NCBI GenBank assembly: GCA_038040485.1
Contig: JBBPIE010000007.1
Span: forward strand, 124,001-188,000
DNA: 64,000 nt
DNA from: Onstottus_B arcticum
GTDB taxonomy: Bacteria; Acidobacteriota; Blastocatellia; UBA7656
Reading direction: 5' to 3'
Shown in pieces: positions 17,134 to 26,812 of the stretch (position 1 is its first letter; each line of letters opens with the position of its first letter). The notes beneath the pieces are model-generated. The model was not told the DNA's origin. It made no database searches and worked only from the letters and a program-made list of their open reading frames with translations. A program made the translations under genes and the position numbers.

Positions 17134-17502
17134 ATGGATGCTGAGTTGGAACGGCTGACCGACACTTGGATCAGAGCCTGGCTCGAGAAAGACGAAGCCA
17201 CGGTCGAAAAGTTGATGGCTGATGAGTACATATACATCGCTCCCAACGGCCAGGTGCTGGATCGCCAAGCCATTCTCGGGATCATTCGATCTGAAGGCTA
17301 TCACTTGGACACTTGGACGCGGACCGAGTTGGTAATCAGATCGATCGCGAGCGATACTGCTGCTCTTGTGCATCGCGGGCAGGGAGAAGGCAGCTTCGAC
17401 GGCAAGTCCTTCAAGGACGATCACAGGTGCACGACGGTTTGCGTCAGACGCGACGGCTATTGGCAAGTCATCCTGGAGCACTGCTCGCCAAACAACCAGT
17501 GA
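17134..17502 (+). CDS. DUF4440 / SnoaL-like (NTF2 fold) protein
   Basis: 122 residues with the NTF2-like pattern: an N-terminal helix (LERLTDTWIRAWLEKD), then LMADEYIYIAPNGQVLDR, and C-terminal strands ending DGYWQVILEHCS. Family members are small ligand-binding or isomerase-fold proteins of varied role. ATG 17134 lies 8 nt after a GAGGAGG ribosome-binding site, which rules against the in-frame GTG at 17125. Confidence 0.8.
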   Translation: MDAELERLTDTWIRAWLEKDEATVEKLMADEYIYIAPNGQVLDRQAILGIIRSEGYHLDTWTRTELVIRSIASDTAALVHRGQGEGSFDGKSFKDDHRCTTVCVRRDGYWQVILEHCSPNNQ

Positions 17503-17616
17503 GCCTTCACGCAGAGCTATCTTGAGTGACCTCTCGGCTGGCTAACTTGGCTGCCGCGCGAAAGGGAAAAGCGCGATCGGCGCGCCGGCTCACAAGACGT
17601 TCCAGGAGCGAATACA

Positions 17617-18048
17617 ATGGCCGATATTTCTCACGACTTTCCAATCAACGCTTCGCCCAACAAGGTGTTTCAGGCGATCTCCACACCTGCAGGCTTAGAC
17701 ACCTGGTGGACGAAACGTTCACATGGGGAACCGACAGAGGGAAGCGAATATGAGCTCTGGTTCGGGCCGGAATACGATTGGCGGGCAGTAGTGTCGCGAT
17801 GCGTTCCGGACACCGAGTTCGAATTGGAACTCACGAGTGCGCACGACGACTGGCGAGGGACGCGGGTCGGGTTCTTGCTTGAAGAGAAGGACGGCATGAC
17901 CCAGGTCCGGTTCCACCATTCCGGCTGGCCGGAGGCTAACGATCATTACCGGGGTTCTTGTTACTGCTGGGCGATGTACCTCAGGTTGCTTAGACGGTAT
18001 GTCGAGACCGGCGAGACGGTTCCGTATGAAGATCGTGATGCCGCGTGA
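17617..18048 (+). CDS. SRPBCC/AHSA1-family protein
   Basis: 143 residues of the Bet v1-like START fold. The typical opening is DFPINASPNKVFQAISTPAG followed by DTWWT; later VRFHHSGW and a C-terminal helix CYCWAMYLRLLRRYVETGE match AHSA1-type members. The role is generally ligand binding or toxin-type stress protection; it cannot be made specific here. CCAGGAGCG provides the ribosome-binding site. Its stop lies about 50 bp before the start of the DUF2157 gene. Confidence 0.85.
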   Translation: MADISHDFPINASPNKVFQAISTPAGLDTWWTKRSHGEPTEGSEYELWFGPEYDWRAVVSRCVPDTEFELELTSAHDDWRGTRVGFLLEEKDGMTQVRFHHSGWPEANDHYRGSCYCWAMYLRLLRRYVETGETVPYEDRDAA

Positions 18049-18095
18049 ACAGTTCGGGAGCGGGCCTTACCCGTCCCGAGCTTGAGAAAAAACGG

Positions 18096-19447
18096 ATGAG
18101 CAAAATGACTTTGAATCGGAACATGAACGCCAAGTTTCGAGCAGCATTGCGAAACGAATTGCCGATCTGGATTCAGGAAGGCATCGTCTCGGAAGAAACC
18201 GCCGAGCATCTCTCATCCAGTTATCAACTCGCCAATCTAAAGGAAGAGTCCTCTCGCTTGTTATCCGCAGTCATCTACACAATAGGCGCGTTGCTGCTGG
18301 CCGGCGGCTTGATCAGCTTCGTGGCCGCAAATTGGGAAGAGATTTCAACGCCCCTCAAGCTGGCGCTCCTCTTCTCGGCGCTGATAGGTTTCCACATCAC
18401 CGGGTACTGGCTCTGGCACGGACGCGGTTGGAGCCGCCTCGGCCATGCTTTGATCTTCTGCGGTTGTCTGGTGTTCGGAGCAAACATCGGCCTGGTCGCG
18501 CAGATCTTTCACATTAGCGGCAACTGGTATGCGGCATTCGGAGCATGGGCTCTCGGTTCGCTGGTGATGGCATGGGCTGTCAGGAGCTGGCTAATTGGGT
18601 TGCTCGTCCTCGGTACTTCATTGCTGTGGTTTATCGGCTTCCAGGACGACAATCACGAACAGGCAGCTTTGCTTTATCCTCTCGCCTTAGCCATCCGTTG
18701 CTTCCACTCGCCTGGATTGTTCGTTCCCGCGTGCTTTACTCAGGCACACTACTTGGCATCATCACTGCGGCGTTTGTCTTAGGGGACTACCATGGCACCA
18801 CAAACCAATTGCTGGCGATGGCCGGGGGCAGCGTGCTTATGTGGACATTGGGCAAGCTTCATCAAGCCACAGCGCGACGCGGCGAGTTCGCAAACATTAC
18901 TGCCGGGCTAGGGTTGAGCCTGTTGGCAGCGACAGCCTACATCTGGTCATTTCAGGATCTGTGGCATCCTGTACGACTCGATCTGATCCGGTCGTCGGTG
19001 GCGATCCTATTCCTGGCCCTATCAGTCACCGGATCATTCTTCTTGCTGCGAAGAGAACGGCAGACTCAACAGTGGCCCACTATCGGGGTGCTGGCTGTTG
19101 GCGCGATGCTCTGCGGAAGTGCTTTGCTAGCCAGTGCGCGCATAGACAACATGGAGGTTCTTTTCATAATTGTCACAAATCTAGCGGCGTTGGTCGTGGC
19201 AGCGGTCATTATTGGCATGAGTTTGACGGATGAACGGCGCTCAGTATTTTGGTTAGGTTCTTTGTACCTGGTCCTGCTGGTTCTCTCGCGTTTCCTGGAA
19301 TACGAAACATCCTTGCTGGTCAAATCCGCAGCCTTCCTTGCGTGCGGCGCGGCAGTCATCCTCGCCGGCATACGCTATGAACAGTACTTGCGCCGCAAAG
19401 ATCCTCGAACAACAGGCGATAAGGAAAAGGAGATTGTTCATGAGTAA
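18096..19447 (+). pseudogene. DUF2157 membrane protein, frameshifted
   Basis: Two open frames together make one full-length DUF2157 protein. The first runs from ATG 18096 to about 18690: it has the cytosolic N-terminal WIQEGIVSEETAEHL segment and TM helices. The second runs from about 18697 to 19447 and completes the helices and the basic C-terminal tail. The join falls in LLYPLALAI / LLPLAWIV near 18690-18697, and one missing base restores the frame. The interval length (1352 nt) is also one short of a multiple of three. It could be a real mutation, programmed slippage (there is no obvious slippery heptamer) or an assembly error. The next gene, GDYXXLXY, overlaps its end and is intact. Confidence 0.75.
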
Positions 19448-19964
19448 GCGCTCCACTTTAATAGCCTTCGCGGCTGCCGTGGTTGTTCAGCTACTGATTC
19501 TTGTTGGTGTCCCGGCTCGTAAAGCGATAACGCTCGCTACTGGCAGGAGTGCCGTTCTCAAGGTCCAACCGGTTGACCCGTACAGCATTTTGAGCGGCTA
19601 CTATGTGACTCTCGGTTTTGAGATCAGTCGCGTTACTGCCTTTCCGAATGCGCCGGAGTTCTCGAACGGAGATGTGTGCTATGCGGTAATCGAAAAAGGC
19701 GAAGACGGGGTGTGGAAACCAATCTCGCTCGAACGTGAACTGCCGAAAAATCTGCCTGAGAATCGTGCCGCTCTGCGCGGACGAGTCAAGTATGGAGGGA
19801 TTGAATACGGCATAGAAGACTTCTACATCCCTGAAACACAACGCGGGCCGATTGAGGACGACTTGCGAACTAATCGGGATAAAGCGCGCGTCGAAATAAA
19901 GATTGATGGCAGCGGCAACGCGGCCCTGGAGCGACTGAGGATTGAAGATCGAATATATGAATGA
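19440..19964 (+). CDS. GDYXXLXY-family protein
   Basis: 174 residues. One N-terminal TM or signal segment (about 5-22) is followed by the family region: VDPYSILSGYYVTLGFEIS is this protein's version of the GDYxxLxY motif, with SGYYVTLGF at the core. These genes usually follow DUF2157 genes, as here; ATG 19440 overlaps the DUF2157 stop. The two probably form a membrane complex of unknown function. Confidence 0.85.
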   Translation: MSKRSTLIAFAAAVVVQLLILVGVPARKAITLATGRSAVLKVQPVDPYSILSGYYVTLGFEISRVTAFPNAPEFSNGDVCYAVIEKGEDGVWKPISLERELPKNLPENRAALRGRVKYGGIEYGIEDFYIPETQRGPIEDDLRTNRDKARVEIKIDGSGNAALERLRIEDRIYE

Positions 19965-20169
19965 AGAGGGACGGTCAAACGTTTTTCAACTGCGGAAGAG
20001 GCTGGTACAACACGCCGCCGCACTGGCCTTACCGTCCGAGAGCGAATCGAAAGGCTCGAATACTCATGGTTGGTAACATAACAACCTTCGAGTAAGCTAA
20101 GCGGGCAAGTGGATCAGCGGTGATTCCGGCAAGCACGCCAGTCAAGGGTTGAGAGCGATGTAAGAGATT

Positions 20170-22341
20170 ATGGGTGACAGATTGCCGCTAAAGACTGTAA
20201 GAACACTGTTCTTACCACCGTACGCGATCCTTTCTCTGCTCGCGTTGCTTCTTGGTGGCATAGCTCTAACTTATACCCATTTCCAAATTTCCCAGATGGG
20301 GGAAGGCTATAAGAGCCCGCTTCTATTAGCGGATCGTCTGTTTGATTTGTGCTTAGCTACCGGAATGCTGGCAGCGGCTTTTTGTATCGGCCGCAGGAGC
20401 GCCGGCTTACTATCACTTTCGTTTGCGAATCTCGCCGAAGAGCTTTCGATTTCGGTCATGATTGGCGTTGGGATAGTTGGCCTATTGGTGCTTTGTCTCG
20501 GGCTTGCGGGGCTTTTACTCCCTCTTCCGATTATTGTCTCAATGTCTTTATTGATTTTTCTGTCCCGCCGGCAGGGAGTGAGACTGCTTGAAGTCATCAA
20601 GGAGGCGATTGTCGCGGCTACGGCAACGAAGGCTCACGTGACACTTACGATACTGTTCGCCAGCCTATTCCTTATTCTCGCATTACGCGCGATGACGCCA
20701 CCACATTCTCCTGATGAGGTCATCTATCATCTGTCTGTTACAAAACTATTTGTTCAACAAGGCCGTGTCTTCCCTGTTATCGACAACTACGACGGCAACA
20801 TGCCTTTTCTGATTCATATGATGTACGCCGTTTTCCTAATGGCAAAGGCCGAAATTGCGGCCAAGCTCTTCAGCCTGTGCCTGGCCGTGATCTGTTCGCT
20901 CGCGCTCTACGCGTTCAGTGAGCGCTTTCTTACCCGCCGCGCAGGGATTGTCGCGCTGTTCGGCTTCTTCGCTGCAGGTGCGATAGTTGAAGTCTCGGTC
21001 ACAGCACTGATAGATGTTTCGCTTGCAGGAATGATATTTCTAGCTACCTACGCAATGATGGTTAGCTTCCAGACGGACCGGGTGCAATGGCTCTATGCAT
21101 CGGCAATACTCTCCGGTTTCAGTCTCGGAATAAAGTACACGGCAGCGATATACATCGTGCTGCTCGGGATAATGTTCCTGGTAGAGAGTTTCCTGAGAGG
21201 CCAGCTCAGGATCTTGGCAGTCATAAAACGCGGAGCAGTCTATGTAGCCATCGTGTCAGCAGTTGCCTCGCCCTGGTATGTCAAGAACCTTGTCTGGTTC
21301 AGAAACCCGGTCTATCCGTATATAACGGGGGAGGTCGCAGAGTTCATTCCGGGGCAACCCCGCTACTTCAATGCTGAAGATCAAGTCAAACTGGACGCTC
21401 ACTTCGAGAATGCTCGCACGCAGATGCCAGACTTGGTAAGGGAGCGAAAAAGCGAGTTGGATAAAGCGGCTTCGAAGCGAGAAGAGCGGCATCCGCTTCG
21501 AGTTTGGGAGTACTTCACCAGGCCGGCTGTTTATAACATGGGGGATCACTCTCACTACCCTAACTACCTTTTCTTGTTCTGCCCGCTGATCGTATTAGCC
21601 ACCAGGAGTCGATGGTTGATATGGCTTTCGGCACTGAGCATGGCGTTCTTCCTGGCAGTTACAAATACATCCTGGTTAGCACGACTTCTAATACCAGTCT
21701 TTCCGGCCCTTACATTAATCAGCGCCTACGTCATCACCGAACTCGCTGCTCGCGCCGATTGGGGCGGCAGCCGGCAACCACGTATTCTCAAGGCAAACTG
21801 GCTCCCTGCGATCGCCGTTGCGTTTACTCTGGGTTCCACTGCGCTGTCGAGCTTTAAGCAGGTGATAAGCACTAATGATTTGGCTTTTGTCAAAGGTGAC
21901 GTGTCCCGCTCTGAATATATGATGACCTATTTCTTTTACCCTCCTTCCCACTTCATCAATAATTCACTCCCCAGGGAGTCAAAAGTGATGATGATAGGAG
22001 CAGAGACCTCTTATGATCTGCAGCGCGACTACATTGCTGATGTGAATTGGGATTCGACCGAATGGCGGCGTCTGCTTATTCGCAATAGTTCAATGCAGGC
22101 TCTCAACGAAGACCTGAAACGACGGGGCATAACTCATTTCTGGGTGGCGTATGGATTGTTCCCGTTCGTCGCAGAGATCGGTCGAGAAAATTACCCGAAC
22201 CTCTCCGGGATCGTGCCAAAAACCGGTCCGGACTATCAGCCGCAACTCGTCAATTGGGCAACTTTGGATATGTACAGCAGTACGTTTCTTGAACCAGTAT
22301 ACAGTGACAAGTTTGGCAATATAGTTTATCAGGTCAAGTGA
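20170..22341 (+). CDS. GT-C type glycosyltransferase-like membrane protein
   Basis: 723 residues with about 12 TM helices and a C-terminal soluble part of about 180 residues. A luminal loop near residue 178 has PPHSPDEVIYHLS, whose acidic DE resembles the metal-binding or catalytic acid of ArnT/PMT-type GT-C enzymes, followed by DNYDGNMPFLIHMMYA. These use polyprenyl-phosphate sugars to modify lipids or proteins outside the membrane. Donor and acceptor are unknown. The gene stands alone and converges with pyrC. The 216 bp between them holds no supported gene. Confidence 0.7.
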   Translation: MGDRLPLKTVRTLFLPPYAILSLLALLLGGIALTYTHFQISQMGEGYKSPLLLADRLFDLCLATGMLAAAFCIGRRSAGLLSLSFANLAEELSISVMIGVGIVGLLVLCLGLAGLLLPLPIIVSMSLLIFLSRRQGVRLLEVIKEAIVAATATKAHVTLTILFASLFLILALRAMTPPHSPDEVIYHLSVTKLFVQQGRVFPVIDNYDGNMPFLIHMMYAVFLMAKAEIAAKLFSLCLAVICSLALYAFSERFLTRRAGIVALFGFFAAGAIVEVSVTALIDVSLAGMIFLATYAMMVSFQTDRVQWLYASAILSGFSLGIKYTAAIYIVLLGIMFLVESFLRGQLRILAVIKRGAVYVAIVSAVASPWYVKNLVWFRNPVYPYITGEVAEFIPGQPRYFNAEDQVKLDAHFENARTQMPDLVRERKSELDKAASKREERHPLRVWEYFTRPAVYNMGDHSHYPNYLFLFCPLIVLATRSRWLIWLSALSMAFFLAVTNTSWLARLLIPVFPALTLISAYVITELAARADWGGSRQPRILKANWLPAIAVAFTLGSTALSSFKQVISTNDLAFVKGDVSRSEYMMTYFFYPPSHFINNSLPRESKVMMIGAETSYDLQRDYIADVNWDSTEWRRLLIRNSSMQALNEDLKRRGITHFWVAYGLFPFVAEIGRENYPNLSGIVPKTGPDYQPQLVNWATLDMYSSTFLEPVYSDKFGNIVYQVK

Positions 22342-22557
22342 GTTTACCTTTCCAATGCCTCCGCCTTTAGTAAGTGTTTGGCTTCAAAGAAGTCGACCAA
22401 ATGGAGCCGAGCTGCAAGTTTTGATGAAAGAGGAGTCCACCTAAGAATTCGTTTTTCAAGCCGACCGCGAAACGTATCTCGGATGTATCGCTCAGGATTC
22501 GGCGCGCAGACCGCTGAGTCACTGGCCCACTTCTGGAAGCACGAGACGCGCGAGATC

Positions 22558-23829
22558 TCAACCAGGCGCTCGTCGTCCGGCGACAAACGTCTGAGCAACT
22601 CGGCCGCGAAGGTTCCATCCTGCAAACGGTGTGTTGCGGCTCTTTGACTTGAAGGCCAGAGGATCGACAGTCCATTCGCGGCCGGGATCGAAGACCGTCA
22701 CATCGGCGGGCGAACCCTCCGCGAGCGTGCCACCGGGAAGCGAGAACGCTCGCGCGGGACCGCTGGTCAGCATCTCGATTATGCGCCCGAGCGAAACCTC
22801 ACCCGAATGATGAAGCACCGTCAGCGCGACGCCCAGCGCTGTCTCAAGCCCCACCACCCCGGAAGGCGCACGGTCGTATTCCAACATCTTCTCATCCGAG
22901 TGATGCGGCGCGTGGTCCGTCGCTATCGCGTCGATCGTTCCGTCCCGCACGGCTTCGATCAGAGCCGCGCGATCTTCTTCCGATCTGAGCGGCGGGTTCA
23001 TCTTGGTGTTTGTATCGAAGCCAACTACAGCCGCGTCCGTCAAAGCCAAGTGATGTGGAGTGACTTCGCAGGTGACTGCAAGCCCTTGCTTCTTCGCACG
23101 ACGAACCATCTCAACCGAACCGGCAGTCGAGATGTGAGCGATGTGAATCCGCGCGCCGGTCAACTCAGCCAGCATGATGTCGCGAGCTACATGATTGTCT
23201 TCGGCGGCGCGGCTCATTCCTTTCAATCCCAGCAGCGTCGAATAGCGGCCTTCGTTCATCACTCCTTCGGCCGCCAGGTGCAAGTCCTGACAATGATCCA
23301 CGACTACCAATCCGTGGTCGCGAGCGTACTCCATCGCATGGCGCATCACCTGCGAGTCCATCACCGGGCGGCCGTCGTCTGAGACCGCAACCGCGCCGGC
23401 TTCTTTCATCTCAGCCATTTCCGCAAGCTCTTCGCCTTTGGACTCACGCGTAATCGCGCCGACCGGGTAGACGCGGGCAAGCCCCGCTTCGCGCGCCTTG
23501 TCGACTATGAAACGAGTAACCGAAGCGTTGTCGTTGACCGGACTCGTGTTGGGCATCGCACAGATAGAAGTAAACCCACCCGCTACTGCAGCCGCCGCGC
23601 CGGAGGCGATTGTCTCTTTGTACTCGTCGCCGGGCTCGCGAAGGTGAACGTGCAAGTCGATAAACCCGGGCGTGACAATCAAGCCGCGCGCGTCGAAGAT
23701 TTCCGCGCCCTCGTCGGATAGTCCGTCGCCAATTGACGAAACTCGGCCGTCTTCGATAAACAAGTCAGCGGTGCGATCCATTAGCCTCGATGGATCGATA
23801 ACGCGTCCGCCTTTGATTAACAGCTTCAC
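22558..23829 (-). CDS. pyrC: Dihydroorotase
   Basis: 423 residues; catalyses the reversible cyclisation of carbamoyl-aspartate to dihydroorotate, step three of pyrimidine synthesis. The zinc motif LHVHLREPG (His60, His62), CAMPNTSPVND, IHIAHIS and ATDHAPHH are all present, so it should be active. GTG 23829 is chosen because GGGAGG lies just upstream and the family starts KLLIKGGRVIDP. The longer reading to 23883 is translated from the adjacent repeat. It lies 170 bp downstream of pyrB on the same strand. Confidence 0.93.
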   Translation of the reverse strand: MKLLIKGGRVIDPSRLMDRTADLFIEDGRVSSIGDGLSDEGAEIFDARGLIVTPGFIDLHVHLREPGDEYKETIASGAAAAVAGGFTSICAMPNTSPVNDNASVTRFIVDKAREAGLARVYPVGAITRESKGEELAEMAEMKEAGAVAVSDDGRPVMDSQVMRHAMEYARDHGLVVVDHCQDLHLAAEGVMNEGRYSTLLGLKGMSRAAEDNHVARDIMLAELTGARIHIAHISTAGSVEMVRRAKKQGLAVTCEVTPHHLALTDAAVVGFDTNTKMNPPLRSEEDRAALIEAVRDGTIDAIATDHAPHHSDEKMLEYDRAPSGVVGLETALGVALTVLHHSGEVSLGRIIEMLTSGPARAFSLPGGTLAEGSPADVTVFDPGREWTVDPLAFKSKSRNTPFAGWNLRGRVAQTFVAGRRAPG

Positions 23830-23850
23830 TGGCCCTCCCCGCGAAGTAGC

Positions 23851-23986
23851 GCAAGCTGCCAGCTTGCGCCACATCTTGATCAAGAACGCTCTCTGAAACC
23901 GAGATCATCGCAAGCTGCCAGCTTGCGCCACATCTTGATCAACCCCGCTCTCTGAAACCGAGACCATCGCAAGCTGGCGGCTCGCG
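23851..23986. repeat. 59-bp tandem repeat, 2.3 copies, in pyrB-pyrC spacer
   Basis: Units start at 23851, 23910 and 23969 (partial). Each begins with the palindrome gcaagctgccagcttgc and continues with ccacatcttgatcaa and ctctctgaaaccgaga. The two full units differ at only a few positions. They place repeated hairpins inside the pyr transcript. Confidence 0.85.
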
Positions 23987-23999
23987 CTACGACCTTGCG

Positions 24000-24944
24000 C
24001 TACGGTCCTTCCGTGCCGATCAACAAAAACAGAATCGCCATCCTCACCGCAACGCCGTTGGTTACCTGATCGAGAATCAGCGACCTGGCGCTGTCGACTA
24101 CTTCGGAGCTGATTTCGATTCCGCGATTGACTGGCCCCGGGTGCATTACTATGCAATCGGTCGCCGCAAGCTCGAGGCGGCGCAGCGTCAGCCCGTACTG
24201 GATCGAATACTCTTTCAGCGAAGGAAAGAAGGCCGCGTTCATTCGCTCACGCTGAATCCGCAGCATCATTACCACGTCGCTTCCGGCAATGGCTTCGTCG
24301 ATGCGGTCGCACACGGTGAGCGAGCCTTCGGCGTTGTCGATCAACTTATCGTAGCCGATCGGGATAAGCGTTCGCGGTCCCGAGACCCGAACGTGAGCAC
24401 CTAGCTTTGTTAACAGGTGCGCGTTCGAGCGAGCCACCCGGCTGTGCATAATGTCGCCGACAATCGCGATTTGAAGCCCACTGATGCTGCCTTTGTGTTC
24501 GCGGATCGTAAACGCATCCAGCAACGCTTGAGTCGGGTGCTCGTGCGCGCCGTCGCCTCCGTTGATGATCGACGCGCCGACCATACGTGAAAGCTGGTGA
24601 GGCACCCCGGGCGAGGGGTGACGTATCACGATCGCGTCGGGTGCCATCGCTTGAAGGTTCTGAGCCGTGTCGATCAGCGACTCACCCTTGGTGACCGATG
24701 AAGTCGAAGCGGAAATGTTGACGGCATCCGCAGAAAGACGCTTTGCCGCGATCTCGAACGAGGTGCGAGTGCGGGTCGAAGCTTCGAAGAAGAGGTTGAT
24801 GACGGTTTTGCCGCGAAGCGCGGGGACTTTCTTGATCACGCGAGCGGAAACTTCTTTGAACGAGTCGGCCGTGTCGAGGATCGTGTTGATCTCCTCGACT
24901 GAAAGTTCTCTGATGCCTAGAAGGTCTTTCCTGTTAAACGACAT
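24000..24944 (-). CDS. pyrB: Aspartate carbamoyltransferase catalytic subunit
   Basis: 314 residues; condenses carbamoyl phosphate with aspartate. The carbamoyl-phosphate loop STRTRTSFE (residues 56-64), HPTQALLD and the C-terminal HPGPVNRG are intact. ATG 24944 matches the family N-terminus (SFNRKDLLGI). An upstream ATG at 24995 would only translate the adjacent hairpin repeat. No regulatory pyrI is nearby; control is expected to come through PyrR upstream. Confidence 0.93.
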   Translation of the reverse strand: MSFNRKDLLGIRELSVEEINTILDTADSFKEVSARVIKKVPALRGKTVINLFFEASTRTRTSFEIAAKRLSADAVNISASTSSVTKGESLIDTAQNLQAMAPDAIVIRHPSPGVPHQLSRMVGASIINGGDGAHEHPTQALLDAFTIREHKGSISGLQIAIVGDIMHSRVARSNAHLLTKLGAHVRVSGPRTLIPIGYDKLIDNAEGSLTVCDRIDEAIAGSDVVMMLRIQRERMNAAFFPSLKEYSIQYGLTLRRLELAATDCIVMHPGPVNRGIEISSEVVDSARSLILDQVTNGVAVRMAILFLLIGTEGP

Positions 24945-24964
24945 CGCTTGCGTGAAGAGTGAAT

Positions 24965-25003
24965 CGTGATGCGTGACGAGGAAATCACGAATCACGCATC
25001 ACG
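24965..25003 (-). promoter_or_regulatory. 12-bp perfect hairpin between pyrR and pyrB
   Basis: Arms cgtgatgcgtga and tcacgcatcacg (24965-24976, 24992-25003) pair perfectly over a 15-nt loop, just upstream of pyrB. It could act as an attenuator or RNA-processing element. It could also be only a repeat of the cgtgatgcgtga type. No T-tract is seen. Confidence 0.35.
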
Positions 25004-25013
25004 CGTCACGGCT

Positions 25014-25553
25014 TTACTCATTCTCTACAACAACGACTTGTTCTTCTTCGTCGTAGTCGGTCAGCATCACCTTCACAATCTCGTTGTCGGTCGTCTGCAC
25101 TTCCTTGCCCACGTAGTCAGCCTGTATGGGCAGCTCACGATGCCCCCGGTCGATCAGAACCGCAAGCTCGACTCGTCGGGGACGGCCGAAGTCAACGATC
25201 TCATCCAGCGCCGCGCGCACTGTTCGTCCGGTGTAGAGCACGTCGTCCACGAGCACGATCGTGCTGTCGGTCACATCAGCCGGGATGTCCGTCTTGTTAA
25301 CCACCGGGCGCGGTCCGACGGTCGACAAGTCGTCGCGATACAGCGTGATGTCGAGCTGTCCTGTCGGAGGGCGCTGACCCTCGAGTTGCTCGATTTTGTC
25401 GGCGATTCGTTCAGCGAGCGGAACGCCTCGCCTCCGAATGCCCACCAGGAGCAAGTCCTTGGTTCCGCGATTGTGCTCGACTATTTCGGAGGCGAGCCGG
25501 GACAATGCGCGGGTAATGCCGGCGGCGTCCATTACGTGCGATTTCAACTTCAT
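25014..25553 (-). CDS. pyrR: PyrR: pyrimidine operon regulator / uracil phosphoribosyltransferase
   Basis: 179 residues. It has the PRPP-binding motif VLVDDVLYTGRTVRAAL and the basic segment LLVGIRRRGVPLAERI of PyrR. The protein binds pyr mRNA in response to UMP/UTP and often has weak UPRT activity. ATG 25553 has GAGAAG upstream, and a good promoter precedes it. It is first in pyrR-pyrB-pyrC, with 69 bp to pyrB. The RNA target here is not evident. Confidence 0.92.
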   Translation of the reverse strand: MKLKSHVMDAAGITRALSRLASEIVEHNRGTKDLLLVGIRRRGVPLAERIADKIEQLEGQRPPTGQLDITLYRDDLSTVGPRPVVNKTDIPADVTDSTIVLVDDVLYTGRTVRAALDEIVDFGRPRRVELAVLIDRGHRELPIQADYVGKEVQTTDNEIVKVMLTDYDEEEQVVVVENE

Positions 25554-25584
25554 GCTTTTTCTTCTCGAGCTTCGAGGCGCGCAG

Positions 25585-25613
25585 AATATATCACGCGCTA
25601 GAATCAGCCTCAA
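25585..25613 (-). promoter_or_regulatory. Sigma70-type promoter of pyrR
   Basis: On the minus strand, TTGAGG (25613-25608), a 17-nt spacer and TATATT (25590-25585). The start of transcription would fall near 25578, about 25 nt before pyrR, leaving little room for a leader attenuator. Confidence 0.6.
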
Positions 25614-25693
25614 GCTGCCGTGCCAGAAAACAGAAAAAGGCGCAATCCAGATGACTCGCGGCTGCTGCATTCAGGCTGATAGGATGCTCAAGA

Positions 25694-26812
25694 ATGAACA
25701 ACGACGTCATCATCGCAGGCGGCGGGGTGATCGGATGCTCCATCGCACTCAAGCTTGCCGAAGCCGGATTAGGAGTAACGCTCCTCGAGCGCGGTCGCGT
25801 GGGCTGTGAAGCCTCAAGGGCTGCTGCGGGAATGCTGGCGGCACAATCGGAGACAACGGGGGCCGGGCCGTTTTCTGACCTGTGCCTGCAAAGCCGCTCA
25901 ATGTATCGCGAGTTCGCAGCTCATCTGACGGAGGCATCGGGAATCGACATCGAATACAACGATCAGGGACTGCTCTTCGTTATGCTTGACGGCGAGGAAG
26001 CAGCGACGCGGTGGGTCTCGGCTCAAACCGAAGCTGGTACGGAACTCGAACGGCTCTCGCCTTCCGCTGTCCGCGACTTCGAGCCGGCCGTCACGGAATC
26101 GGCCACAGGAGCCATCTTCATCCCTGGCGATCATCAGGTTGAGAACCGGCGCTTGATGGACGCGCTCGAAGTCGCGATCAGACGCGCGGGAGTTCAACTG
26201 GTAGAAGGCGCGGAAGTCACAGCCCTGACAGCCCATAGGGGCAAAGTAACTGGCGTGGTCTCGAACGGAGATCGCTTCGACGCGGCCGTCGTGGTCGTAG
26301 CCGCCGGAACGTGGTCGAGCCGGTTGATAGAGCCGCTCCGGCTCAACGTCAAAGTGATACCGGCCCGCGGACAGATGATTGCCGTGAGAGGTCAAGGATG
26401 CTCGATCAACCGAGCGCTTCAGTCGAGCAAAGTTTACCTTGTGCCGCGACGCGACGGCCGCCTCTTGATCGGGGCAACGGTCGAGTACGCAGGCTTCGAG
26501 AAAGGCGTCACGGTTGGCGGGATCAGTTCCTTGCTTTCGGCGGCAATCGAGCTCGCCCCCTCGCTTCGAGGATTCGAAATAGCCGAGACCTGGTCAGGGC
26601 TCAGACCCGATACCGGCGATCATCTTCCGATCTTGGGACCGGCAGGCATCGATGGCTTGGTACTTGCGACGGGACACTTCAGGAACGGCATATTGCTGGC
26701 GCCGGTCACCGCTAAACTGATAGCAGAACTGATCCTGACCGGTCGCGCGCCCCCCGCGCTGAAACCCTTCTCAAACGAGCGATTTCAGGTATCCGGTTTA
26801 TCCGGTATCTGA
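25694..26812 (+). CDS. thiO: Glycine oxidase ThiO
   Basis: 372 residues of the DAO-type FAD oxidoreductase family. GGGVIGCS lies at 9-16, followed by LLERGRVGCEASRAAAGMLA, the ThiO-type FAD-contacting segment. The C-terminus has TWSGLRPDTGDHLPILG and ATGHFRNGILLAP, both characteristic. It oxidises glycine to iminoglycine for the thiazole of thiamine. No other thiamine gene is adjacent. It is divergent from pyrR over a 140-bp spacer. Confidence 0.9.
   Translation: MNNDVIIAGGGVIGCSIALKLAEAGLGVTLLERGRVGCEASRAAAGMLAAQSETTGAGPFSDLCLQSRSMYREFAAHLTEASGIDIEYNDQGLLFVMLDGEEAATRWVSAQTEAGTELERLSPSAVRDFEPAVTESATGAIFIPGDHQVENRRLMDALEVAIRRAGVQLVEGAEVTALTAHRGKVTGVVSNGDRFDAAVVVVAAGTWSSRLIEPLRLNVKVIPARGQMIAVRGQGCSINRALQSSKVYLVPRRDGRLLIGATVEYAGFEKGVTVGGISSLLSAAIELAPSLRGFEIAETWSGLRPDTGDHLPILGPAGIDGLVLATGHFRNGILLAPVTAKLIAELILTGRAPPALKPFSNERFQVSGLSGI

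Noticed and set aside
22344..22675. Minus-strand open frames between the GT-C gene and pyrC
   Set aside because: They overlap the pyrC 3' end, lack a ribosome-binding site and give no recognisable product.
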